Positions 1 through 6,006 of a stretch of 6,006 bases of DNA are shown piece by piece. Positions within the stretch are counted from its first letter, which is position 1; every line of letters starts with the position of its first letter. This DNA comes from Candidatus Pollutiaquabacter sp. Lineage in GTDB: Bacteria; Bacteroidota; Bacteroidia; AKYH767-A; 2013-40CM-41-45. The position numbers were made by a program, and so were the translations under genes. The notes beneath the pieces are model-generated. The model did not search any database, had not been told where the DNA came from, and saw only the letters and a list, made by a program, of their open reading frames with translations. The DNA is taken from contig CAINVI010000211.1 in NCBI GenBank assembly GCA_903854075.1, positions 1 to 6,006 of the forward strand, read 5' to 3'.

Positions 1-844
1 CAACGTTTTTGAATTCATCCTTATCCTTGTTGCGTTTGGCGCCAAAATCATATCGAAACATCGCCGATGTGAAAATCAGGCGGTCGTTACCTTTGTCACC
101 TCTGCGATCGCCTGCGCTTTCATAGGTAATTCCGTCGATCAAATCGGATTGAACCAGATGATAGGTGCCGCTAAAGTGAATGGAGCTTCGGTTGGAAAGC
201 CGCATTCGCACTCCCGCGCCGAGCGGAAAGCCTACCGCATTTTGCCGGTATTTACCGAAACCATCTAAATCAGCATCGCGGATGTTTGTTTCGTATACAT
301 AGTCGCGGTATAAGCGAACGGCATTCGGTGCATTGGTCGAATACTGATCTTCGCTACGAATGGTGCCGTCACTCCAGTAGTGGTAACTGCGACCGTTTTC
401 GTCCAGCAGGTCGGTGTACGATCGGAAGACCAGGAATTCGATACCGGCGGTCACGAAAGGTGTGATAATAGCTTCCGGATTTTTCTTGCTGGTGAAATCG
501 TAACGCGCCTGTAAGCCTTGCGAGAAAATTTTGGACTCAAAATTAAGAGGTCTAGCGTAGTTGTAATTGTTGGCTGCCACTTTTCCGCTCAGATAAAAGG
601 CAGAAACGGATATTCGGGAACGGTTGATGAACTGCAGTTCGAGCTGAAATCCGGCTTGTGAAAAAATCGATTCTGTTTGTCGGTCTGTTCCAATATCGCC
701 GTTGTAAAACATAATGCCCGGGCCCACGCTAACGGCGGGTAGTGATAAAGGCTGCTCGGATTTACCGGGATATGCCATTGCCTCTTCCGTTGAAAGCGTG
801 ATCAGCAGTAAAAAAAGTAAGAGTCCCTGGCGCATCGTGAGCAT
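1..844 (-). CDS. Outer-membrane beta-barrel protein, secreted, C-terminus cut by window edge
   Basis: This frame is open from the left edge to an ATG at 844, giving 281 codons with no stop, so the 3' end lies outside the window. A second in-frame ATG sits at 835. I prefer 844 because AT-rich sequence precedes it, but either gives a signal peptide. The N-terminus has an Arg, then a Leu-rich core (LLLFLLLITL) and a likely cleavage site after AMA, near residue 24. The mature part has alternating hydrophobic/polar stretches typical of barrel strands, for example ITPFVTAGIEFLVF and SSIHFSGTYHLV. It also has an aromatic loop YHYWSDGTIR at about 154-163, an acidic DADLDG segment at about 190-195, and a final strand-like FRYDFG near 263-268 followed by a charged linker. 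I recall this pattern from uncharacterised Bacteroidota outer-membrane proteins, some of which continue into further domains. Ligand and function are unknown. It lies 41 nt after the SPOR gene and may share its transcript. Confidence 0.8.
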   Translation of the reverse strand, partial: MLTMRQGLLLFLLLITLSTEEAMAYPGKSEQPLSLPAVSVGPGIMFYNGDIGTDRQTESIFSQAGFQLELQFINRSRISVSAFYLSGKVAANNYNYARPLNFESKIFSQGLQARYDFTSKKNPEAIITPFVTAGIEFLVFRSYTDLLDENGRSYHYWSDGTIRSEDQYSTNAPNAVRLYRDYVYETNIRDADLDGFGKYRQNAVGFPLGAGVRMRLSNRSSIHFSGTYHLVQSDLIDGITYESAGDRRGDKGNDRLIFTSAMFRYDFGAKRNKDKDEFKNV

Positions 845-875
845 AAAGATAGTGAATACGTAGGCGTTTGTAAAG

Positions 876-884
876 CCCCCCCCC
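876..884 (-). repeat. Homopolymer tract: nine G on the coding (minus) strand
   Basis: Nine consecutive C on the plus strand, read as G9 on the transcribed strand. It begins one base after the TAA stop of the SPOR gene (886-888) and lies 31 nt before the ATG of the barrel gene. It is outside both reading frames, so a length change would not alter either protein. It could alter spacing in a promoter or leader of the barrel gene. Tracts of this length are prone to slipped-strand changes and also to sequencing error, so the exact count is uncertain. Confidence 0.85.
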
Positions 885-885
885 G

Positions 886-2115
886 TTAGTCAGCCCTCTT
901 TTCCGCAGAAAGGGCCTCCGCGACCGGAATCGGCTGGCCGTTCCGAAAGGCGACAATGAAAGCATCGCGGACCTTCTCGCGAAGATTTGATTTAGCGCTT
1001 TGGGCACCGTAATAGGACGGGTAATATCCGGTCATATACTTCCGCCATCCATTGTATTCGTACAATTCAACCGGTTCGCTGCCGGATTGGAAAGTCTTTA
1101 ATTCGTACGAGTTGAGTGCAGGACGTTCTCGGGTAGCCAGTACCTGAACTTTGTAGTACACGGCACCTGAAGCTGCCGGAATAGCAGCGGCGATGGATGT
1201 TTTAGCCTTTTCACTTTCTACATACTCTTCGGATGGAGGAGTAAGTAACGGCGACAGGGAGGCCATCAGTCCGGAGCGATCAAATTGTTCATCGTCTGTG
1301 GTCTCCATGGTTACCGGATGATAGTCTTCACCCTGCTGGGCGATTTCTAGCTCGTCGCCAAACAGGAAAATACCTTCTATAATCGGAGCTTCTTCGGCAC
1401 CGTTACGACTCAATAAATAAGAAATAGTTACCTCCTGTTGATCCGGGAAGGAGTTCCATTCGAATCTTACTTTCCGGCTTTCGGAACCGGATGATGCGCC
1501 AGCATCTTCCAGGATCGAAGCGGTATACTTCTCGGGCAACTGATCGACATAACGGGAGGGAAGCTGACCGGCGCCATTGCGAATTCGGATTTCAACCCGG
1601 TATTTATCCGCTTCCTGGTCGAGTGTGATAACACGTCGCTCCACCGCGGGTTTTTGTTGCTGGAGTTGTCGGGCGAGCACTGGGCTGGGTTCTACGAAGA
1701 GCGGCTCCGCGTGAAATGTAATCGTTTTCCCTTCGTGCACGTACGAGAAGGATGCGGATTGTGAAAAAGCGGAAGAGGCCTCGCCCGTTGGCACGAGCCG
1801 GTATTTCACCGAAACTACCGGAGTTGCCGGCAGCTCCATCCAGATGAATTTGTATTGCTGTCCGCTGGAAATAAACTGTGCGTTCTGTGTAACAATCGCC
1901 TCTGCCTTGAACCCGGCAGGGATGCTTCCCTGAAGGCGCGCGAATCCTTCCACATTTCCGGTTTCGATGGAGCAGGAGATAATTATTCCGGCAACAGGTA
2001 CGCTGTCGTTAACACGTTCCTGAAAGACATAGACGCCGTCTGAAGTGACACCTTCTGCCAAAGCGGCCAGTAACAGAACGACAGCGGAGACAAGCAGTGA
2101 TACCAGTTTGATCAT
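886..2115 (-). CDS. Secreted SPOR-domain protein with two tandem beta-rich domains
   Basis: 409 residues. I chose the ATG at 2115 because a signal peptide begins there (MIKLVSLLVSAVVLLLAALA, likely cut after residue 20). The frame stays open for 40 more codons to an ATG at 2235, but that extension is Arg/His-rich, would bury the signal sequence, and begins in the T-run of the preceding terminator. Residues about 43-135 and 160-252 look like two copies of one domain. Each has a hydrophobic strand, an LPxxY/IPxGF-type turn, a K(V/Y)(R/K)F(I/E)W motif (KFIWMELP, RFEWNSFP), and a closing VKYRL/ISYLL strand. A Ser/Pro/acidic linker follows. The C-terminal region, about 319-400, looks like a SPOR domain: YYKVQVLA at its start, a Tyr-rich middle, and DAFIVAFRNGQPIPVAEA at its end. 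SPOR domains generally bind glycan strands stripped of stem peptides, so a periplasmic wall-associated role is inferred. No membrane anchor is seen beyond the signal peptide, and no lipobox Cys. The barrel gene downstream may be a functional partner. Confidence 0.85.
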   Translation of the reverse strand: MIKLVSLLVSAVVLLLAALAEGVTSDGVYVFQERVNDSVPVAGIIISCSIETGNVEGFARLQGSIPAGFKAEAIVTQNAQFISSGQQYKFIWMELPATPVVSVKYRLVPTGEASSAFSQSASFSYVHEGKTITFHAEPLFVEPSPVLARQLQQQKPAVERRVITLDQEADKYRVEIRIRNGAGQLPSRYVDQLPEKYTASILEDAGASSGSESRKVRFEWNSFPDQQEVTISYLLSRNGAEEAPIIEGIFLFGDELEIAQQGEDYHPVTMETTDDEQFDRSGLMASLSPLLTPPSEEYVESEKAKTSIAAAIPAASGAVYYKVQVLATRERPALNSYELKTFQSGSEPVELYEYNGWRKYMTGYYPSYYGAQSAKSNLREKVRDAFIVAFRNGQPIPVAEALSAEKRAD

Positions 2116-2144
2116 GAGGCAGAGTAGTTGAAAAGGTTGCGGAA

Positions 2145-2177
2145 TAAAAGTAACTGCAAATACTCGGGTGCTCCGAA
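2145..2177 (-). promoter_or_regulatory. Candidate Bacteroidota-type promoter for the SPOR gene (weak)
   Basis: The minus strand reads TACTTTTA at 2145-2152, matching seven of eight positions of the Bacteroidota -7 consensus TAnnTTTG. A poor -33 match, TTCG, lies 21 nt upstream at 2174-2177. The spacing is acceptable and would give a leader of roughly 20-25 nt before the ATG at 2115. The placement makes sense because the gap follows a terminator, so the SPOR gene needs its own promoter. The match is too loose to be sure of the exact site. Nothing else was recognised in the 2116-2233 gap. Confidence 0.28.
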
Positions 2178-2233
2178 GTCGGAACCGCCGTTTATGCAAT
2201 AGCCGATGTTGAAAACCTGCGAGGGATAAATTC

Positions 2234-2258
2234 AAAAAAAAAGCCCCTTGCGGGGCTT
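2234..2258 (-). terminator. Rho-independent terminator after the LOG gene
   Basis: On the minus strand a perfect 7-bp stem, AAGCCCC paired with GGGGCTT, closes a GCAA tetraloop of the stable GNRA class. It runs directly into a T-tract: nine T in all, of which the first two belong to the stem. The hairpin starts 19 nt after the stop codon of the LOG gene. It is oriented to end the uvrA-LOG transcript and separates it from the SPOR-barrel unit. The plus strand has no matching T-run, so it is one-directional. Confidence 0.93.
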
Positions 2259-2277
2259 GAAATGATGTGGACTCGGC

Positions 2278-2985
2278 TCAGAAGTTTGGCTTCAACAGAT
2301 AGCGTGAGTAAAACTCGTTGATATGCGCTACTGCTTCGTTGGCATCTTCGGCCACCTTGAACAGGTGAAGATCGGCCGGATCAATCATCGCTTCTTCTTC
2401 CAGCGTATCTTTAATCCAATTGATGAGTCCTGACCAGTATTTTTTACCGGCCAGTACAATAGGGAACTTTCCGATCTTTTTAGTTTGAATCAGCGTGAGG
2501 GCTTCGAAGAGTTCATCCATCGTTCCGAAGCCTCCGGGTAGCACGACGAAACCTTGTGCATACTTGATGAACATCAGCTTGCGCACAAAGAAGTAGTCGA
2601 ATGTGATCAGTTTATCACGATCAATGTACGGATTGGAGTATTGTTCGAACGGAAGTTCGATGTTGAGTCCGACAGATTTCCCACCTGCGGTTTTAGCACC
2701 TTTGTTGGCGGCTTCCATGATACCGGGACCGCCGCCGGTGATGATGCCGTAGCCTTCTTTGGTGAGCTTGTGGGCAATATCTTCCGCCAGATGATAATAG
2801 GGATGTTCCGGTTTCGTTCGGGCTGAGCCGAAGATAGAAACGCACGGGCCGATCTTGCTCAACTTTTCAAAACCATCAACAAACTCGGCCATGATCTTAA
2901 AGATCTGCCAGGTGTCAAAGGCTTTAATTTCCTGCCAATCCTTGTCGGAAAAGGCTTTTCTGATTTTTAGTTCGTCCTGATTCAT
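2278..2985 (-). CDS. LOG-family (TIGR00730) Rossmann-fold protein, probable nucleotide phosphoribohydrolase
   Basis: 235 residues, complete. The family includes plant and bacterial LOG proteins that cleave nucleoside 5'-monophosphates, including cytokinin ribotides, to free base and ribose 5-phosphate. The hallmark nucleotide-binding motifs are intact: FGSAR at 52-56, GGGPGIME at 84-91, the conserved Arg-Lys of FFVRK at about 135-136, and PGGFGTMDE at 150-158, which supplies the catalytic Glu. These residues are also shared with proteins loosely annotated as lysine decarboxylases, a name now regarded as wrong for this motif. The N-terminal extension of about 45 residues (charged and helical, with DTWQIFKIMAEF) is longer than in short LOG proteins. 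This suggests the larger subgroup whose natural substrate, whether AMP, cytokinin nucleotide or another, cannot be read from sequence. It is cytosolic, with no signal peptide. It lies 71 nt after uvrA on the same strand with no terminator between them, so co-transcription is likely. A strong terminator follows. Confidence 0.93.
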   Translation of the reverse strand: MNQDELKIRKAFSDKDWQEIKAFDTWQIFKIMAEFVDGFEKLSKIGPCVSIFGSARTKPEHPYYHLAEDIAHKLTKEGYGIITGGGPGIMEAANKGAKTAGGKSVGLNIELPFEQYSNPYIDRDKLITFDYFFVRKLMFIKYAQGFVVLPGGFGTMDELFEALTLIQTKKIGKFPIVLAGKKYWSGLINWIKDTLEEEAMIDPADLHLFKVAEDANEAVAHINEFYSRYLLKPNF

Positions 2986-3056
2986 CGTAGCATGGGATTA
3001 AAAGAATGTCGGAAGCATTGGAAACCGGCATTCAAGGTAGGACAAGGTGTAACGGA

Positions 3057-5912
3057 TTAACGGGCAGTAAGGTTGCCGACTGCCGATTTATTTTCAAGTT
3101 CCAATTTCAGGAAGTGAGCAGTGATACTGTCTTTATTTTTCAAAATATCAGTTGGCGTACCATGGCAAACCACCGTTCCACCACGATGTCCGCCTTCCGG
3201 ACCCATATCGATGATGTAGTCGGCAGCTTTGATGACATCCATGTTGTGTTCGATCACAAGCACGGAATTTCCTTTGTCAATCAGGCGGTTTAGGACTTCC
3301 AGCAAGATCCGTACATCTTCGAAGTGCAGGCCGGTGGTTGGTTCGTCGAGGATATAAAAAGTATTACCGGTATCGCGTTTGGATAATTCAGTGGCTAGTT
3401 TGACGCGTTGTGCTTCCCCGCCAGACAACGTCGTGCTTTGTTGGCCCAGTGTGATATAGCCCAGGCCTACATCCTGTAGCGTTTTAATCTTATGAAGAAT
3501 GTGCGGCATGTTCTCGAAGAAGGAAACGGCTTCTTCAATACTCATATTGAGTACATCACTGATGGATTTACCGCGGTAACGGATTTCAAGGGTCTCCCGG
3601 TTGTAGCGTTTGCCGCGACATGTTTCACAGTCCACGTATACATCCGGCAGGAAATTCATTTCAATCACGCGCATGCCGCCGCCTTGACAAGTTTCGCAGC
3701 GTCCGCCCTTCACGTTGAAGGAGAATCTTCCTGGGGCATAACCTCTGATTTGTGCTTCCGGCATGGAAGCGAACAAGTTCCGGATGTCAGTAAAGACGCC
3801 GGTATACGTGGCAGGATTGGAGCGAGGCGTCCGACCAATCGGTGACTGGTCGATTTCAATAACCTTATCGATATGCTCCAGTCCGTTCAGTGCGGTATAG
3901 GGTAGTGGTTTTTGAACGGCGCCGAAGAAGTGGTGATTAAGGATGGGATAAAGCGTCTCATTAATCAAAGTCGATTTGCCGCTTCCGGAAACGCCGGTAA
4001 CACATACCAATCGCCCCAGCGGAATCTTCACCGAAACATTTTTAAGGTTATTGCCGGTGGCTCCTTTAATTTCAAGGTGCTTTCCGTTACCCTTTCGCGG
4101 TTTCGTCGGAACGGGAATGCTGCGTTTTCCGTTCAGGTAATCGGCGGTAAGACCCGATTGGTGCAAAATAGTTTCCGGTGTTCCGCACGCAACAAGTTGT
4201 CCTCCGTGCACGCCGGCACCCGGTCCCAGGTCTACCACAAAATCCGACGCCAGGATTGTTTCTTTATCGTGTTCTACTACGATGACAGAGTTGCCGGCAT
4301 CGCGCAGGTCTTGCAGCGATTTGATCAGTCGTACATTGTCACGCTGATGCAGACCGATACTGGGTTCATCAAGAATATATAATACACCTACCAGCTGTGA
4401 ACCGATTTGCGTAGCCAGTCGAATGCGCTGCGACTCTCCGCCGCTGAGTGTTCGTGCACTTCGGTTCAAGGTGAGGTAATCCAGTCCGACATCAAGTAAG
4501 AACTTTATTCTTTTACGGACTTCCTTAATGACTTCGGTGCCGATTTTTCGTTGTCGGTCCGAAAGTCGTTTTTCCAGTCCGTCGAACCAATCGTTCAACT
4601 GGGAGATGTCCATGCCGGCCAACTGGGCAATATCCTTTCCGTCGATCCGAAAATGGAGTGCTTCTTTCTTTAGTCGTGCTCCGTGACATTCCGGACAGTC
4701 GATTTGCTGCATGAATCCCTGCACCCACCGGCGCAGCGCCGGCGTGGATCCTTCGTTGTCCTGATCAACGATGAAGTTGACAATGCCTTCCCATGTAATA
4801 GCACTGTGGTAGGACGATCCGCTGTTCTGATCCATGACTACATTCAGTACATCATCGGATCCGTAGAGAATGATATGTAAGGTGCTTTCCGGTAGTTCCT
4901 CCAGCGGAGTGGAAAGTTGAAAACCGTATTTACGTCCCAGTGCGATGAGTTGCTTGAAAATCCACGTGTCTTTTTGCGGACCTAACGGAATAATACCGCC
5001 GGCTTTGATCGACAGCGTCGGATCGGGTATAATGCTTTTCAAATCCACTTCCGAAACGGTGCCGAGTCCGTTGCACCGTTTGCAGGCTCCATAGTGTGAA
5101 TTGAAGGAAAATGTATTGGGTTGCGGTTCGTCGTACGAGATGCCGGAGGTAGGGCACATCAGGTGACGGCTGTAATAATGTTCCTTGTCTTTTTCCGTGT
5201 CCAGGAGTACAATCACTCCTTTTCCCAGCTTCATACCCAGTTGCAGCGATTCTTGCAATCGCGAACGCGAAGCACTGGTGATTTCCAATCGGTCGATGAC
5301 CAGTTCGATATCGTGTACTTTATAGCGGTCCAGCTGCAGACCTTTTTTCAGTTCTACCACTTTTCCGTCGGTGCGTACGCGCAGGTAGCCTTGTTGCATC
5401 AACTGCTCAAAAAGTTCACGATAATGTCCTTTTCTGGCTTTGACCAGCGGTGCTAACACCGCCATTTTCCGTCCTTCGAAGTTTTGCTGAATGAGTTCGA
5501 CGATTTGATCATCGCTCAATCGAATCATTTGCTCGCCGGTGACGTACGAATAAGCATCCGCAGCCCGCGCGTAAAGTAATCGCAAAAAGTCATAAATTTC
5601 GGTAATCGTTCCTACGGTGGAACGCGGATTGAGGTTGGTTGTTTTCTGCTCAATGGAAATAACTGGACTAAGTCCGTTAATCTTGTCGACATCCGGACGC
5701 TCCATACCACCAAGGAATTGGCGGGCATATGCCGAAAAACTTTCCAGGTACCGACGCTGGCCTTCGGCGTAAATTGTGTCAAACGCCAGCGACGATTTAC
5801 CGGAACCGCTCAGTCCGGTCATGACAATCAGCCGGTCGCGCGGCAATGTCAGACTCAGGTTCTTGAGATTATGCTGACGCGCCCCGGTAATGATAATGGA
5901 GTCTTTGGCCAT
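3057..5912 (-). CDS. uvrA: UvrA, excinuclease ABC subunit A (damage-recognition ATPase)
   Basis: 951 residues, complete, close to the 940 of E. coli UvrA. UvrA dimers find helix-distorting lesions and load UvrB for nucleotide excision repair in the cytosol. The opening (MAKDSIIITGARQHNLKNL) is typical and supports the ATG at 5912. The first ATPase half has Walker A GLSGSGKS (33-40), a split insertion region, signature LSGGESQR (489-496) and Walker B ILDEP (513-517), with switch His 548. The second half has Walker A GVSGSGKS (640-647), LSGGEAQR (829-836), ILDEP (854-858) and His 889. The C-terminal zinc finger is intact: Cys 739, 742, 762, 765. A CPEC pair is at 406-409. In the first finger the second ligand is Ser 256, giving C253-x2-S256...C277-x2-C280. 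I recall this CPTxG form from other Bacteroidota UvrA proteins, so it is probably a lineage trait. The gene starts 39 nt after the preceding stop. No LexA-type operator was recognised in that gap. Confidence 0.98.
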   Translation of the reverse strand: MAKDSIIITGARQHNLKNLSLTLPRDRLIVMTGLSGSGKSSLAFDTIYAEGQRRYLESFSAYARQFLGGMERPDVDKINGLSPVISIEQKTTNLNPRSTVGTITEIYDFLRLLYARAADAYSYVTGEQMIRLSDDQIVELIQQNFEGRKMAVLAPLVKARKGHYRELFEQLMQQGYLRVRTDGKVVELKKGLQLDRYKVHDIELVIDRLEITSASRSRLQESLQLGMKLGKGVIVLLDTEKDKEHYYSRHLMCPTSGISYDEPQPNTFSFNSHYGACKRCNGLGTVSEVDLKSIIPDPTLSIKAGGIIPLGPQKDTWIFKQLIALGRKYGFQLSTPLEELPESTLHIILYGSDDVLNVVMDQNSGSSYHSAITWEGIVNFIVDQDNEGSTPALRRWVQGFMQQIDCPECHGARLKKEALHFRIDGKDIAQLAGMDISQLNDWFDGLEKRLSDRQRKIGTEVIKEVRKRIKFLLDVGLDYLTLNRSARTLSGGESQRIRLATQIGSQLVGVLYILDEPSIGLHQRDNVRLIKSLQDLRDAGNSVIVVEHDKETILASDFVVDLGPGAGVHGGQLVACGTPETILHQSGLTADYLNGKRSIPVPTKPRKGNGKHLEIKGATGNNLKNVSVKIPLGRLVCVTGVSGSGKSTLINETLYPILNHHFFGAVQKPLPYTALNGLEHIDKVIEIDQSPIGRTPRSNPATYTGVFTDIRNLFASMPEAQIRGYAPGRFSFNVKGGRCETCQGGGMRVIEMNFLPDVYVDCETCRGKRYNRETLEIRYRGKSISDVLNMSIEEAVSFFENMPHILHKIKTLQDVGLGYITLGQQSTTLSGGEAQRVKLATELSKRDTGNTFYILDEPTTGLHFEDVRILLEVLNRLIDKGNSVLVIEHNMDVIKAADYIIDMGPEGGHRGGTVVCHGTPTDILKNKDSITAHFLKLELENKSAVGNLTAR

Positions 5913-5951
5913 TTCTTGAACCGGTAAGTATAGCGAATCGTTCCGGTATTC

Positions 5952-6006
5952 CTAGCGCAAAGAAACATCCACTTCGGCCAACCGTTCCTCAATCGTCACA
6001 GCAGTG
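5952..6006 (-). CDS. C-terminal tail of an unidentified upstream gene (partial)
   Basis: On the minus strand one frame is open from the right edge to a TAG at 5952-5954, giving 17 codons that read TAVTIEERLAEVDVSLR. The other two minus-strand frames hit stops within the first few codons from the edge. The stop falls 39 nt ahead of uvrA on the same strand, a spacing that fits a gene end. The fragment is too short to assign a family. It could also be open by chance. Confidence 0.4.
   Translation of the reverse strand, partial: TAVTIEERLAEVDVSLR

Noticed and set aside
844..851. TATCTTTA just ahead of the barrel-gene ATG as a -7 promoter element.
   Set aside because: It overlaps the start codon at 844, so it would work only with the ATG at 835 and an almost leaderless mRNA. 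No TTG-type -33 element is at the right distance.
886..892. G9 tract as a frameshift switch fusing the SPOR and barrel proteins.
   Set aside because: The SPOR gene's TAA stop comes before the tract, and the barrel frame has its own TGA at 890-892, so slippage cannot join them.
762..1007. An 81-codon minus-strand open frame overlapping the barrel and SPOR genes.
   Set aside because: It runs out of frame across the end of one well-supported gene and the start of another, reads through the G tract, and its product is Arg-rich and low in recognisable structure.
2116..2235. A 40-codon N-terminal extension of the SPOR protein from an ATG at 2235.
   Set aside because: The extension is Arg/His-rich, would place the signal peptide inside the protein, and starts in the terminator T-run. 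The ATG at 2115 gives a standard signal peptide.
3912..4382. A 156-codon plus-strand open frame, and several shorter ones, opposite uvrA.
   Set aside because: They are antisense to a highly conserved gene with all motifs intact, and none shows a recognisable domain or signal sequence.
5919..5960. A possible uvrA promoter: TTTG at the end of the upstream gene and TATACTTA near the uvrA start on the minus strand.
   Set aside because: The spacing between the elements is about 25 nt, too long for the usual 19-21, and the -7 match is poor at key positions.

Overview
The window fits a chromosomal stretch of a member of the Bacteroidota. The evidence is a UvrA of the type seen in that phylum (first zinc-finger half CPTSG), a small SPOR-domain secreted protein, an outer-membrane barrel with the YxYWSDGTIR loop, the absence of clear Shine-Dalgarno sequences ahead of starts, and an unremarkable base composition a little under 50% GC by eye. 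These are family-level impressions; genus cannot be assigned. All five coding regions are on the minus strand, so transcription runs from the right edge to the left edge.

Right to left: the last 17 codons of an unidentified gene (5952-6006); uvrA, complete (3057-5912); after a 71-nt gap, a LOG/TIGR00730-type Rossmann-fold protein (2278-2985); and a clear Rho-independent terminator just after it (2234-2258). A 118-nt gap follows (2116-2233) with a weak Bacteroidota-type promoter candidate. Next is a secreted protein with two tandem copies of an uncharacterised beta-rich domain and a C-terminal SPOR domain (886-2115). A short gap carrying a run of nine G on the coding strand follows, then an outer-membrane beta-barrel protein truncated by the left edge (1-844).

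The layout suggests two transcription units. One is uvrA plus the LOG gene, for DNA repair and probably nucleotide metabolism, ending at the terminator. The other is the SPOR protein plus the barrel protein, two envelope proteins that may be co-transcribed. No RNA genes, mobile elements, CRISPR arrays or long repeats were seen, and no gene-free stretch exceeds 118 bases. I found no convincing new multi-gene system. The items most worth a second look are the G9 tract between the two envelope genes, the duplicated-domain SPOR protein, and the partial barrel protein.
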